From Clostridium_AD sp050717545 (GTDB lineage: Bacteria > Bacillota > Clostridia > Clostridiales > Clostridiaceae): 64,000 bases of DNA. Below are positions 40,962 to 50,433 of this stretch, one piece after another (the stretch's first letter is position 1; every line of letters starts with the position of its first letter). Location of the stretch: assembly GCF_050717545.1 (NCBI RefSeq), contig NZ_JBOITN010000032.1, positions 1 to 64,000 on the forward strand. The letters are read 5' to 3'. The notes under the pieces are model-generated. The model was not told the DNA's origin. It ran no database searches and worked only from the letters and a program-made list of their open reading frames with translations. The translations under genes were made by a program, and so were the position numbers.

Positions 40962-42347
40962 TTATTTAACAATTAGGGATGATGGATCAAAATCGGGTAT
41001 CTTGTAATCTTTTACTGCTCCTGATTTAATTCCTTCTTGTAGAGCATCATTATATTTTTTATTAAGACCACCTATCTCTTTATCAAATGTTGTACCACCT
41101 GTAATAATATTTGCAAATATATCATTAAAAGGACTTCCTTCAATTTTAAGAGCTCTTACATTAGGTATTGATGGATAAATTGCATCGTCTTTTGTAGGTA
41201 AAAAATCACTCATAGCTTTAACCGTTGATGGTTTCGACTTTGCTAGTACTGTTGGAACCATAACTACACCTAAACCCTTTTCATTGTAGCCCGTTTGTAC
41301 CTCATCTGAGTAGAAAAATTTCATTACATCCCAAACCTGATCTTTATTATCTGACTTACTGCTCATAAACAACCACCTTAGACCGCTTATATAAGCTGGT
41401 GCTTTTACAGTTCCATCAATTGTAGGAACTGGAGCCGCTGCATAGTCAACTTTAGATTTAGGGGATAACGCATCATACCAAGATGGTTCCCATGCTCCTG
41501 ACAAGTACATTCCTATTTTTCCTTGCGCAAATTGTGTTCTCATTGGATCTACGTCAAGAGATTCATAACCAGGGAACATAGAACCATCTTTAGCCATACG
41601 AGCGAATGCTTGTACAATGGGTTTATATGGAGAAAAATTGAATGAACCGGTTTTATAATCATAATTTCTGAAACCGCTCTTCATACCAATTACATTAATT
41701 GATCTCTCAATAGATGTTTGAGTATTCTTCATATTAATTGCAAACCCATATGCTTTGTCTGCTTTTCCTACTGCTGTTATCTTCTTAGCATCTTCAACCA
41801 TTTCATTAACTGTTTTTGGAGGAGCAGCAATACCGGCTTTCTTAAATAAATCCTTATTATACATAAGTCTATAAGTTATGCCTGTATTAATTAGACTGTA
41901 AATCTTTTTATCTACGCCATTATCTCCTTCACTATATAACATTTTTCCATAACGCGCCTTCATCTCGGGTGTTATATATTTGTCTAATGGTTCTATTTGA
42001 CCCTTTGGAACATAATAACTTGCTATATCTTGACCTGTAAATATATCAGGTGCCTGATTTGATTGATAAGCTAAATCCAGTGCTTGCCTAAAATTATTGG
42101 AACTTTGAACAACATAATCAACTGTAACTCCTGCCTTGTTTTCTTTATTGTACTTTGCAACCATAGCTTTCATAAAGGTTGAATCAGAATTTTGAAAAGT
42201 CCACCATGTTAGTTTTACCGGTTTTACTGTATCCTCACCACTTTTTTTCACTGCTTGACCATTTGATGATCCACAACCCACAAGTAAAGTTGCTGTTATA
42301 GTAAAAGCTATTGCTTGTGTTAGAAATCGTATACACTTTCCTTTCAT
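40962..42347 (-). CDS. Extracellular sugar-binding lipoprotein of the ABC importer
   Basis: The protein has 461 residues from the ATG at 42347 (GGGGGG lies upstream, and the earlier ATG at 42362 is too close to it). The signal peptide ends in the lipobox TLLVGCGSSNG, so the mature protein is anchored by a lipidated Cys. The family-1 solute-binding fold is shown by VKLTWWTFQNSDSTFMKAM, QAPDIFTGQDIASYYVPKGQ and RTQFAQGKIGMYLSGAWEPS. It captures an oligosaccharide and delivers it to the two permeases encoded downstream. It is the first structural gene after the two-component regulator genes. Confidence 0.92.
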   Translation of the reverse strand: MKGKCIRFLTQAIAFTITATLLVGCGSSNGQAVKKSGEDTVKPVKLTWWTFQNSDSTFMKAMVAKYNKENKAGVTVDYVVQSSNNFRQALDLAYQSNQAPDIFTGQDIASYYVPKGQIEPLDKYITPEMKARYGKMLYSEGDNGVDKKIYSLINTGITYRLMYNKDLFKKAGIAAPPKTVNEMVEDAKKITAVGKADKAYGFAINMKNTQTSIERSINVIGMKSGFRNYDYKTGSFNFSPYKPIVQAFARMAKDGSMFPGYESLDVDPMRTQFAQGKIGMYLSGAWEPSWYDALSPKSKVDYAAAPVPTIDGTVKAPAYISGLRWLFMSSKSDNKDQVWDVMKFFYSDEVQTGYNEKGLGVVMVPTVLAKSKPSTVKAMSDFLPTKDDAIYPSIPNVRALKIEGSPFNDIFANIITGGTTFDKEIGGLNKKYNDALQEGIKSGAVKDYKIPDFDPSSLIVK

Positions 42348-42465
42348 ATTAAAACCCCCCATTAATTATTTTTCGGTAAGTTCAGTTTAATATATATGGC
42401 AAAAACGAACAATGCGAATATCTTCAAAAAAGGGAGAAAAACTTTAAAAGGTTATTTACACGCTT

Positions 42466-44070
42466 TTAAAGTTTTCTATATTTCACAACATATTCCTTAG
42501 GTGTTAGTCCCGTACATTTCTTAAATATTTCACTAAAATATCTTCTATCTTTATAGCCAACCTTGTCTGCTATCTCATAAACCTTATCTCTCCCTGAAAG
42601 GAGGAGTAGTTTCGCCTCCTCAACTCTTAGCCGTGTTACCCTATCAACAAAGTTTTCATTGTAATGTTCTTTAATAAGTGTTGATATATAGCTAGGGCTT
42701 ATAAATATATGCTTTGATATATTATTTAAAGATATATCCTTCATATAGTTTTCATTAATATAATCATTAATTAGATCTATATTTCTCTTCTCATTTACTT
42801 TTCTAAGATTGAAAATATAATTAGTTATTTCAATTATTACTTTCTTTAATTTATCTTTAGCTTCGCTTAATGTCTCAAGGCTATTTAATTTATTTACGTA
42901 CTCCAACTCATCTCCTAAAATTTCTTTTATACTTATTTCTTCTACCATAAGTTCTTTTGAAATTGAAAATATAAATTCACTTAGATAACTTTTTATTAGC
43001 TTTGGTAAATTAGGGTTTTTGTTACGTATCTCCTCAATAAAAGAATCAAAAATCTCCTCAACCCGCTCTACCGCTCCTATTTTTATGTACTTTATAAGAT
43101 CTTCTAAGATCTTATGAGGGTATCTAAACGTTCTATCTCCACTTACATCTATATCTTTAACACTAATAATGCTATTTTTACCTATAATAAATCTGTTTTC
43201 TACCGACTGCATCGCCTCCTTATAAGAAACAGGAATATCCTGAGACCTTTCATAATGTCTCCCGATTCCAATAGAAACTGATAAGTGCAGGTATTTGTTT
43301 ATACTTTTCTTACACTTATCGGCAATAGAGAAAATATTATTATACTTATCGTTCATTATAATAGATATTGTGGACTTGTCAGTTTTAAATACAACATTCT
43401 TGCAAAACGTGCCTATATTTTCCTCTAGTATGTTTACAATACCGAATAATAACAAATCATAGTTTTTACCTAAATTTAAAGAATAAATATTTTCATAATC
43501 ATCAATTGAAACGACCATCACTCTGAAACCCTCAACATCAAGGTCAACTTCCAAGTAACTCAGTTTTTCCTTCATTCCTTCAATATCATTTTCCGCATGA
43601 GATACTAAATAAGTAAAGTACTTATCTTTAACCAAATATAGATTTTCTTTAACTCGTTGAAATAGTTCTATTTTTTCGCTAAACCTCATTTCTTCAATTA
43701 CTATTTCTTCTTTTGCTTTCAAGACTGCTTTAGTTATAGTTTCAATGGTAGCAGGCTTTAACAGATATTCGCTAGCTCCAAACTTAATAGCCTGTTGAGC
43801 GTACTCAAATTCACCATATCCACTGAGCAATATTATTTTAATTGTCTTATCAAACTCTACAGCCTTTTGAGTCAATTGTAATCCATCCATAACTGGCATT
43901 TTTATATCTGTTACAATAATTTTAGGTTTTAGTTTTTTTACTAATTTTAATGCCTCTAATCCATTTGATGCAGTACCTATAATTTCAACACCAATTTCTT
44001 CCCAGTTACCTAATTTTTCTATACCCCTTACGATATCTTCCTTATCATCTACTATTATCATTCCATACAT
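42466..44070 (-). CDS. YesN-type response regulator with AraC output domain
   Basis: This gene encodes 534 residues. The receiver domain (1-120) has the phosphorylation site IIVTDIKMPVMDG with Asp55. A long central region follows, with a degenerate GGDEF-like part (SVSIGIGRHYERSQDIPVSY, KEAMQSVENRF). The C-terminal AraC pair of helix-turn-helices is ISLNNISKHIFISPSYISTL and VYEIADKVGYKDRRYFSEIF. It should activate the adjacent importer/glycosidase operon when the oligosaccharide is sensed. Its ATG lies two bases after the stop codon of the kinase gene, with GGAGGAAAT inside the kinase 3' end as ribosome site. Confidence 0.9.
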   Translation of the reverse strand: MYGMIIVDDKEDIVRGIEKLGNWEEIGVEIIGTASNGLEALKLVKKLKPKIIVTDIKMPVMDGLQLTQKAVEFDKTIKIILLSGYGEFEYAQQAIKFGASEYLLKPATIETITKAVLKAKEEIVIEEMRFSEKIELFQRVKENLYLVKDKYFTYLVSHAENDIEGMKEKLSYLEVDLDVEGFRVMVVSIDDYENIYSLNLGKNYDLLLFGIVNILEENIGTFCKNVVFKTDKSTISIIMNDKYNNIFSIADKCKKSINKYLHLSVSIGIGRHYERSQDIPVSYKEAMQSVENRFIIGKNSIISVKDIDVSGDRTFRYPHKILEDLIKYIKIGAVERVEEIFDSFIEEIRNKNPNLPKLIKSYLSEFIFSISKELMVEEISIKEILGDELEYVNKLNSLETLSEAKDKLKKVIIEITNYIFNLRKVNEKRNIDLINDYINENYMKDISLNNISKHIFISPSYISTLIKEHYNENFVDRVTRLRVEEAKLLLLSGRDKVYEIADKVGYKDRRYFSEIFKKCTGLTPKEYVVKYRKL

Positions 44071-44072
44071 AA

Positions 44073-45869
44073 CTATATTTCCTCCGCAGGTATTATTATT
44101 TCAACTGAAGTTTCTTTAAAAGGCTCACTTCTAAGATTAATGCTACATTCTTCTCCATAATTTAGCTTTAATCTCTGATATACATTTTTTAACGCATATC
44201 CCTCTGATTCAGTTACGTTGTCTTGTAAAGATTTCCTAATAACTTCAATATTCATTCCTCGCCCATTATCCTTAACCACTAGGATAATATTATTTTCCCT
44301 CACTTTCACATCTATAATTATATTTCCCCTATAGTCAATATCATTGAATCCATGAAGCAACGAATTTTCCACAAATGGCTGAAGGATAGTCTTTACGATA
44401 TAGTATCTAGATATGTCCCCTTGTATATTAATTACATAATCAAATTTTCCCTTATACATGTTACTTTCCAAATATAAATAATTTCTTACATGTTCAATCT
44501 CGCTTTCAACTTGAATCTTATCTCGACCCTTGCTTAACCCAATTCTTAAGAGCTTAGACAATGAAATTATCATTTCACTTACCTCTTGATTTTCTCCTAG
44601 CTTTGACTTCCAATATATTGAGTCTAAAGTATTATATAGAAAGTGAGGATTTATTTGCGCTTGAAGCGCTCTTATTTCTGCTTTAGATTTTTGCTTTTGT
44701 TCTTCTTTAGTCTTTTCACGTTCAAGTCCAAGATCCTTTATTAAAGATTGTATCTCGTCTAACATTCCATTAAAACTTTCTCCAAGTTGCCCTATTTCAT
44801 CTGAATAGTTGTTTTTAAATCTGGAATCTAATTCCCCACTCTGAACTTTTAAAATAGTATTCCTCAATCTATAAATAGGTTTTGTTATAGTTGATGCCAC
44901 ACGTATTGACATCATTCCTGCAAAACTTATGGTAAATAACCCAATTAATAAAATTGTTATCTGCAAACTATTCACATCTTTAAGTAGTTCCGATTCTGGC
45001 TGAACCATTATGGTTTTCCATCCATTTATTGCTACAACGGCATAGTTTACATAAAGCTTTTGGTTATTATAATTATACTTAAAATACCCGCTACTATTAT
45101 TTAGTTTGTACAGAAAATTTTTATCTTTTAATAATGGTGCATAGTCCTTAGCATCAACAGATGTGACAACGCTTCCATCAGTATTAAGTAAAAATATACT
45201 TCCTTTATTATTTGAACTAATGTCTTCTAAGCTTGCTTTAAACGCATTTTCTTTTAAATTAAGTACCAGTACTGCCTTATCATAAACTCCATCTATTGTT
45301 GTACCTAATACAACAGGTATTACGTCGGAATTGTTATCAAAAACAACATCATGACAACCAGATTGCCAGGAAATAATGTGATTTATTTGATAACCTTTAT
45401 AAAGATTAGATTTAGTAAAATCAAATCCTGTTCTTACCTTGTTATTATTTTCATGAAATACACCGTTGGTAGTATACAGAAAAATAGAATCCACAAATGT
45501 ATCTTTTAACCTAGTTTGCTGGAATAGACTTTGCATGGTGGTTGATTCTATTGCATAGCTGTGATTTGGATTCCATAATATATTATTTAATGACAACTTA
45601 AAAGCTTGATCTTGAAAAATACCTTGAGTTAAGTTAATTATTTTAGTAAGTTTTTCATCATAATACTTTACTAGCTGTACAGTTATCTCATGTGTTTCAT
45701 TATAGCTTTTTTGTAACACTATATCCTTAGATTGTATGTACAGAAAGAATAATGTACTTGCTGTTGACACTGAAATCAATAATGTTGTAGCTAAAGCTAT
45801 TTTATTCCTTAGTTTTAAATTTTTAAAATGTTCAATACTCCTTTTTAAAAAAATTGATACAGTAGTCAT
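44073..45869 (-). CDS. YesM-type sensor histidine kinase
   Basis: This gene encodes 598 residues. Helix 1 lies at about 24-46. The extracytoplasmic Cache-like sensor domain, about 47-300, contains TVQLVKYYDEKLTKIINLTQ. Helix 2 is at about 302-325 and is followed by a HAMP linker. The His_kinase domain begins ALQAQINPHFLYNTLDSIYW, with the His as phospho-acceptor. The ATPase domain has LQPFVENSLLHGF (N box) and VVKDNGRGMN (G1). It detects an extracellular sugar, perhaps through the binding protein, and phosphorylates the regulator encoded two bases downstream. The start has GGGAGGTG. Confidence 0.9.
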   Translation of the reverse strand: MTTVSIFLKRSIEHFKNLKLRNKIALATTLLISVSTASTLFFLYIQSKDIVLQKSYNETHEITVQLVKYYDEKLTKIINLTQGIFQDQAFKLSLNNILWNPNHSYAIESTTMQSLFQQTRLKDTFVDSIFLYTTNGVFHENNNKVRTGFDFTKSNLYKGYQINHIISWQSGCHDVVFDNNSDVIPVVLGTTIDGVYDKAVLVLNLKENAFKASLEDISSNNKGSIFLLNTDGSVVTSVDAKDYAPLLKDKNFLYKLNNSSGYFKYNYNNQKLYVNYAVVAINGWKTIMVQPESELLKDVNSLQITILLIGLFTISFAGMMSIRVASTITKPIYRLRNTILKVQSGELDSRFKNNYSDEIGQLGESFNGMLDEIQSLIKDLGLEREKTKEEQKQKSKAEIRALQAQINPHFLYNTLDSIYWKSKLGENQEVSEMIISLSKLLRIGLSKGRDKIQVESEIEHVRNYLYLESNMYKGKFDYVINIQGDISRYYIVKTILQPFVENSLLHGFNDIDYRGNIIIDVKVRENNIILVVKDNGRGMNIEVIRKSLQDNVTESEGYALKNVYQRLKLNYGEECSINLRSEPFKETSVEIIIPAEEI

Positions 45870-45903
45870 TACACACCTCCCTTAATAATAATGTTTTCAT
45901 TAT

Positions 45904-45985
45904 ACTACCATATTATAAAGCATTCCTTGCTTTAACAAACTACTATTGCCACCTAATACGTCTACTAATATATAAGCAAATGGTA
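45904..45985 (-). pseudogene. Fragment of a PfpI-family gene 3' end
   Basis: This stretch of about 80 bases is nearly identical to 30828-30910, the last codons of the PfpI-family gene: CATAAAGCATTTCTTGCTTT here differs by one base, with CTAATA and TATAAGCAAATG shared. It is a relic of a second copy that once stood between the kinase and cardiolipin synthase genes. Confidence 0.75.
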
Positions 45986-46012
45986 GCGTTAAATGATAAC
46001 ATATCCTATATT

Positions 46013-47494
46013 TTAAGCAATTGGTGCAATAAACTGCCAAATAGATTCATAAATTTTCTTCCATAACCCTCTCTTAGAATAAGTTTCCATATCGAATATT
46101 GTACAGTCTTTTATATCATTTAAAAATATATCCCTGCATTTAATTGCAAATTCATTATTATATATAAATGCATTGACCTCATAATTAAGACTAAAACTTC
46201 TAATATCAATGTTTGCAGTCCCTACTGTTGAAACATGATCATCTATAACAAGTGTTTTTGCATGAAGAAAACCTGAGTGCAGATATACCTTTACACCAAC
46301 CTTTAAGAGTTTAGCCACATTTAATAAAGAAACTGCATAAATAGATTTTTTATCTGGTACTCCTGGAAGCATGATTCTCACATCAACACCACATTCTGCA
46401 GCGACCCTAAGAGATTCCAATATAGTTTTATCCGGAATAAAATATGGTGTCTGAATATATAAATATTTTTTTGCGCTAGTAATCATTTTAACATAACCAT
46501 CTTTTATAGAGTCATTTCGACTACTAGGACCACTTGAAAGTATTTGTACTCCTATAGTCCCTTCTTCAATGGGACTATAAAAACTTTTTAATAACTTTTC
46601 ATCAAACATAAATTTAGCTCTATTTTTCTTTCCAAAACTTTGATTTTGCAAAAATACCAAATCAGACCAAAACCTTGTTTGAAGCGAAAGTACACTGTAT
46701 CCAGTCAAACGTATTGTTGTATCTCTCCATGGTTTATTTATCTTTTTCAGGCCAAAATATTCGTCTCCCACATTAATCCCACCAGTATGAGCAATTTTAC
46801 CATCCACAATAACTAGTTTTCTATGCAGCCTGTAATTGATAAATAAAAAGCTTTTTAACATTGATGGCAAAAATCTGTATACATGAGCACCAGCTTCTTT
46901 AAGCTTCTTAAAATCACGCATATAAGTATGTAAAGAACCAATGGTGTCATATATTAACGTTACTTTTACTCGCTGACTTGCCTTTTCTATTAAAAGACTG
47001 ATAAATTCTTTACCAATACTATCTCGTGCATTAAAGATATAATACATTACTTCAATACTCTTAGTTGCATTTTTAATATCTTCAAATATTCGAGAAAAAT
47101 TTTCTTGTGCATTTATTAAAAGTTCTACATCATTATTTTGAGTAAAATAGCACATTGTATTTTTTGAGTTCATTGTTATCAAATCTCTATATTTTCGAGT
47201 TTCCTCTTCTGTAAAATGTATTTTATCAACATCAATGTCATCAATTTGTTTTTCAAGTACTTTACTGTACTTTTCTTCTATTTCACTCATACCATATTTT
47301 TTTGACATAACACGCATTCTATAATTACTACCAATAAAGAAATAAAGAATAAAACCCACATAAGGTAAAAAATAGAATACTAATAGCCATGCGAATATAA
47401 CCCTCGTGTCACTTCGTTTTACAAAAATTAGTGATAAAACATATATAGTATTAATTATATACATAAGTATTAAAAAAATAGTTGATAAATTCAT
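46013..47494 (-). CDS. cls: Cardiolipin synthase
   Basis: This gene encodes 493 residues. Two N-terminal membrane helices (about 4-20, 32-55) are followed by two phospholipase-D catalytic motifs: HRKLVIVDGKIAHTGGINVG (first HKD) and HAKTLVIDDHVSTVGTANID (second HKD). The enzyme joins two phosphatidylglycerol molecules into cardiolipin with release of glycerol, at the cytoplasmic membrane. Length and layout match bacterial ClsA/ClsB-type enzymes of Firmicutes. No operon partners are apparent. A GGGAG-like site lies about ten bases before the ATG. Confidence 0.92.
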   Translation of the reverse strand: MNLSTIFLILMYIINTIYVLSLIFVKRSDTRVIFAWLLVFYFLPYVGFILYFFIGSNYRMRVMSKKYGMSEIEEKYSKVLEKQIDDIDVDKIHFTEEETRKYRDLITMNSKNTMCYFTQNNDVELLINAQENFSRIFEDIKNATKSIEVMYYIFNARDSIGKEFISLLIEKASQRVKVTLIYDTIGSLHTYMRDFKKLKEAGAHVYRFLPSMLKSFLFINYRLHRKLVIVDGKIAHTGGINVGDEYFGLKKINKPWRDTTIRLTGYSVLSLQTRFWSDLVFLQNQSFGKKNRAKFMFDEKLLKSFYSPIEEGTIGVQILSSGPSSRNDSIKDGYVKMITSAKKYLYIQTPYFIPDKTILESLRVAAECGVDVRIMLPGVPDKKSIYAVSLLNVAKLLKVGVKVYLHSGFLHAKTLVIDDHVSTVGTANIDIRSFSLNYEVNAFIYNNEFAIKCRDIFLNDIKDCTIFDMETYSKRGLWKKIYESIWQFIAPIA

Positions 47495-47716
47495 GTTACC
47501 TACAACTCCCTTTTGTAAATATGAACTATAAAATAACTTCTATATATAATTATACAGAAAAAGTACAGAACTTGTCCACTTTGTAATATTAAGTTGACAA
47601 CATGATATATTTGTATTAATATGAACATAATTGAAAGTAAACGAAATCAAATGAAGTAACATATAACATAAACGCACATTAAGCAATTATAAAATATGAA
47701 AAAAAGGATGAAGAAA

Positions 47717-48409
47717 ATGACTAAAAAACTAAATCTAATTAAAAGAATAATTCTATTTTTTATAGGGATGAGTATAATACAGATTGGAGTAGCTTTGTTT
47801 CTAAAAACTAATATTGGTTCTGATCCATTTACTATATTTACTCAAGGATTAGCATTTTCATTAAATAGAACACCTGGAAATGCTAATATGATTATTTTAT
47901 TTATATTGTTTTGCATAATACTTTTAGTTGAAAGAAAGCGCATTAAAATAGGAACAATAATATGCGTAGTCGGAGTAGGACCCATTATTGACCTTGGAGT
48001 AAAGGCTGTTTCATTTTTTCCAATTGAATCTTTAAATATTGGTATAAAAATACTTTTAGTTATATTAGGCTGTATTTTAATTTCAATTGGATTTTCTATA
48101 CTTGCAGCCAGTAATCTAGGTGTTGCACCTAATGATATTATACCATTTATTATAAAAGATAAAACTAATTTACAATATCGTTGGATTCGTATGGTATTAG
48201 ATATTAGCTTTGTAATAATGGGCTTTGCACTCGGCGGAGTATTTGGTATAGGTACAATAATACCAGCATTATTAATAGGTCCATTTATACAATTTTGTAT
48301 CCCATATGGAGAAAAGTTTGTAAATTCAATTATTAATAATCAAGTTGAAGGCGAAGCTAAGGATGAAGAACAGGTAACTTTAAGAGTGCCCCAAAGTGAA
48401 AGTAACTAG
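47717..48409 (+). CDS. YczE/YitT-like integral membrane protein
   Basis: The protein has 230 residues from the ATG at 47717, preferred because AAAAAAAGG lies upstream; an ATG at 47696 has no site and would add seven Lys/Arg/Met-rich residues. There are five to six helices with the family pattern FFIGMSIIQIGVALFLKTNI, GSDPFTIFTQGL, ASNLGVAPNDIIPF and FGIGTIIPALLIGPFIQFCI. The two GSDPF/GVAPND half repeats are typical of YczE-type proteins. The family function is unclear; membership in export or surfactin-related processes has been proposed for some. It has its own promoter region of about 200 bases and no clear partners. Confidence 0.82.
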   Translation: MTKKLNLIKRIILFFIGMSIIQIGVALFLKTNIGSDPFTIFTQGLAFSLNRTPGNANMIILFILFCIILLVERKRIKIGTIICVVGVGPIIDLGVKAVSFFPIESLNIGIKILLVILGCILISIGFSILAASNLGVAPNDIIPFIIKDKTNLQYRWIRMVLDISFVIMGFALGGVFGIGTIIPALLIGPFIQFCIPYGEKFVNSIINNQVEGEAKDEEQVTLRVPQSESN

Positions 48410-48459
48410 TAGCTGAATTGATATAGTGTTACTTTCAGAATATTAATATATTAACACAC

Positions 48460-48936
48460 CTATTCTATTTTAGCTTTTATTTTAAAGAACCATACAAAAT
48501 ATGTTCTAGTACAGTAAGAAGTAATAAAAAGTGTAATCCAGGTTATATACCAAGTCCAATGTATGTATTTTAAAATATTTGTATATTTTTCTACGTATAT
48601 TTCTACAATTGTAATTGCAGTACAGTAATAGCAATAGTACATAAACTGACCAAAGGCTTTTTTCTCTTGGGGATAGTTAACATTGAACATTGCACAAAGA
48701 GAAGGATATATAAAATATTCAAAGGTAAAACTTGATTTATTGGCATATGGAAAAAGCCTAACTGGATATTCTATAAGTTTATATTGCACTACAGTTAAAC
48801 CAAGTACCCATGTAATAACTTGTTTGAAGTGAAATGCAACAAGTGCTTCTCGAATTTTGTTTTTAGGGATAAACTTGAATAACAAGCCTATTATTATAAT
48901 CCATCCAATAATTTCCAATATATAATCTCTGTTCAT
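48460..48936 (-). CDS. CBO0543-family membrane protein (intact cassette)
   Basis: The protein has 158 residues from the ATG at 48936, with GGGAGGG just ahead. There are about four to five helices. KYIHWTWYITWITLFITSYC and PVRLFPYANKSSFTFEYFIY match the aromatic-rich CBO0543 type. It lies 45 bases downstream of the TM2-like gene (48982-50244) on the same strand, as its paralog 8172-8726 does beside the decayed TM2 copy, so the two genes probably work together. The function is unknown. Confidence 0.78.
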   Translation of the reverse strand: MNRDYILEIIGWIIIIGLLFKFIPKNKIREALVAFHFKQVITWVLGLTVVQYKLIEYPVRLFPYANKSSFTFEYFIYPSLCAMFNVNYPQEKKAFGQFMYYCYYCTAITIVEIYVEKYTNILKYIHWTWYITWITLFITSYCTRTYFVWFFKIKAKIE

Positions 48937-48981
48937 AGTTAATCCCTCCCGTAGCAATGTGATTGATAATAGTAATATAAG

Positions 48982-50244
48982 TTATATGTTGATATGGTCT
49001 GATTTACCAACACCAAGTGCATGATTTGACCAAAGTGTATCTGTCACCATTTCTGCTTTGATTCCTTTACAATCAATTATAACAACAACCTCTGGTTCTT
49101 TCTTACTTTCCCTTCTATTTAAATACTTTTTTAGAACAATTAACTTTATTGCAAAACCTGTACTAAAACCAAATAACAAACCAATTAGTCCCCACCATAC
49201 AGGCCCCCACTTTAGAACAAAACCATATACACTTCCAAAAATCATAAATATCGCACCTAGTACTGCAGCCAAATCCAATAAACTTACGCTATCAGAATGA
49301 TGGATAGAATCAATAAGATTTATTTTTTCATTTGATTTGTCTACTGGAACAACAAATATATTTTCTTTTTCTACGCCTTTCATTTGTAGTGAAGTAAGTG
49401 CTAATTCCAGATTTACTGAATAATCAAATGTAGATATTATATACATGTTATCACCTTTATTTCCTCTCTCTTTATCTGGCATATGAAAGCTTTTGCTTTG
49501 ATAATTTATTCTAAGAAATTTAGATTGCTCCCAATCATACAAATTATTTCCTTCTACGCAATTCGTATAGGCATCATACATTGCATACACATAAATAGAA
49601 GGAATATTTAATAACCATTGCCAATCGACAACAGACTTAGCCATAGCAAATTGACCCAATAATGAATACTGAATTGCTGGAAGTAGTTTGGAAAGATATA
49701 CTACAACTATTACCCAAATATATATAAAAGCCGCTACGACAATTCTATGAATATAGAGTTGGCCTGATCCAGGGCTAATTAATGACCATACAGCAGCTAC
49801 CCATGGCGTCCTTTTATCTAAGAAATTAATTTCTAATGCTCCTATGTGAAAGGGTACAATTACTGCATCCTCCCTCGCTGCTAAGATAAAATTATTATTT
49901 AAATCAACTGTAGATTGATAACTGTCATAAATAGCAAAAATATATGTTGGAATATAAAGTAATGCATAATTAATATCAATTATATCTTTCGCCATATCAA
50001 TTTTACCTGTTAAGGAATATAAAATTGCAAGGTTAATGTGTGCGCTATAATTTATAAATACCTCCCATAAAAATAAAAGAAATCCTCTTAAATATTTTGA
50101 TAAAAGAAGATGACCTAATCCTGGAAAAGCCGCAGCCCAGCACGCAACTATATAGGGATTTCTTAAATGAATGGTTGTTGTACCAGTTAAACTTACATAT
50201 GCTCTTTTCCTACGTGGTGTGCTATTACATTTACTATTATCCAT
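48982..50244 (-). CDS. Large multi-pass membrane protein with two TM2-like modules
   Basis: The protein has 420 residues from the ATG at 50244, after ATGGGG. The N-terminal module has AAFPGLGHLLLSKYLRGFLL, and a second module has SLISPGSGQLYIHRIVVAAF. Both have the PGxGxLY/L-type turn of TM2-like domains. A third part, about 265-330, is soluble and begins MYIISTFDYSVNLELALTSL with a Walker-like-free beta-alpha pattern. A pair of helices at about 325-370 follows, and a basic tail ends WSNHALGVGKSDHINI. It is paired with a CBO0543-family gene. Function is unknown. A deleted copy is at 8776-9125. Confidence 0.72.
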   Translation of the reverse strand: MDNSKCNSTPRRKRAYVSLTGTTTIHLRNPYIVACWAAAFPGLGHLLLSKYLRGFLLFLWEVFINYSAHINLAILYSLTGKIDMAKDIIDINYALLYIPTYIFAIYDSYQSTVDLNNNFILAAREDAVIVPFHIGALEINFLDKRTPWVAAVWSLISPGSGQLYIHRIVVAAFIYIWVIVVVYLSKLLPAIQYSLLGQFAMAKSVVDWQWLLNIPSIYVYAMYDAYTNCVEGNNLYDWEQSKFLRINYQSKSFHMPDKERGNKGDNMYIISTFDYSVNLELALTSLQMKGVEKENIFVVPVDKSNEKINLIDSIHHSDSVSLLDLAAVLGAIFMIFGSVYGFVLKWGPVWWGLIGLLFGFSTGFAIKLIVLKKYLNRRESKKEPEVVVIIDCKGIKAEMVTDTLWSNHALGVGKSDHINI

Positions 50245-50380
50245 TTTCAAACCCCATTAAAATAAATTTAAATATATTGTTTATACATTTTATAAAATAT
50301 ATACCATAATATAAACATATCCTAATACTTATATTTCTATACATATAATCAATAACCACTGAAATGAAGTACAAGTAAAA

Positions 50381-50408
50381 AAAACCCTAAAATTAAATAT
50401 AGGGTTTT
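50381..50408 (-). terminator. Terminator of the OFA transporter gene
   Basis: AAAACCCT (50381-50388) and AGGGTTTT (50401-50408) pair. Read on the minus strand the stem is followed by TTTTTTTACTTG. Confidence 0.75.
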
Positions 50409-50433
50409 TATAATACATTATTAGGAGTATAAG

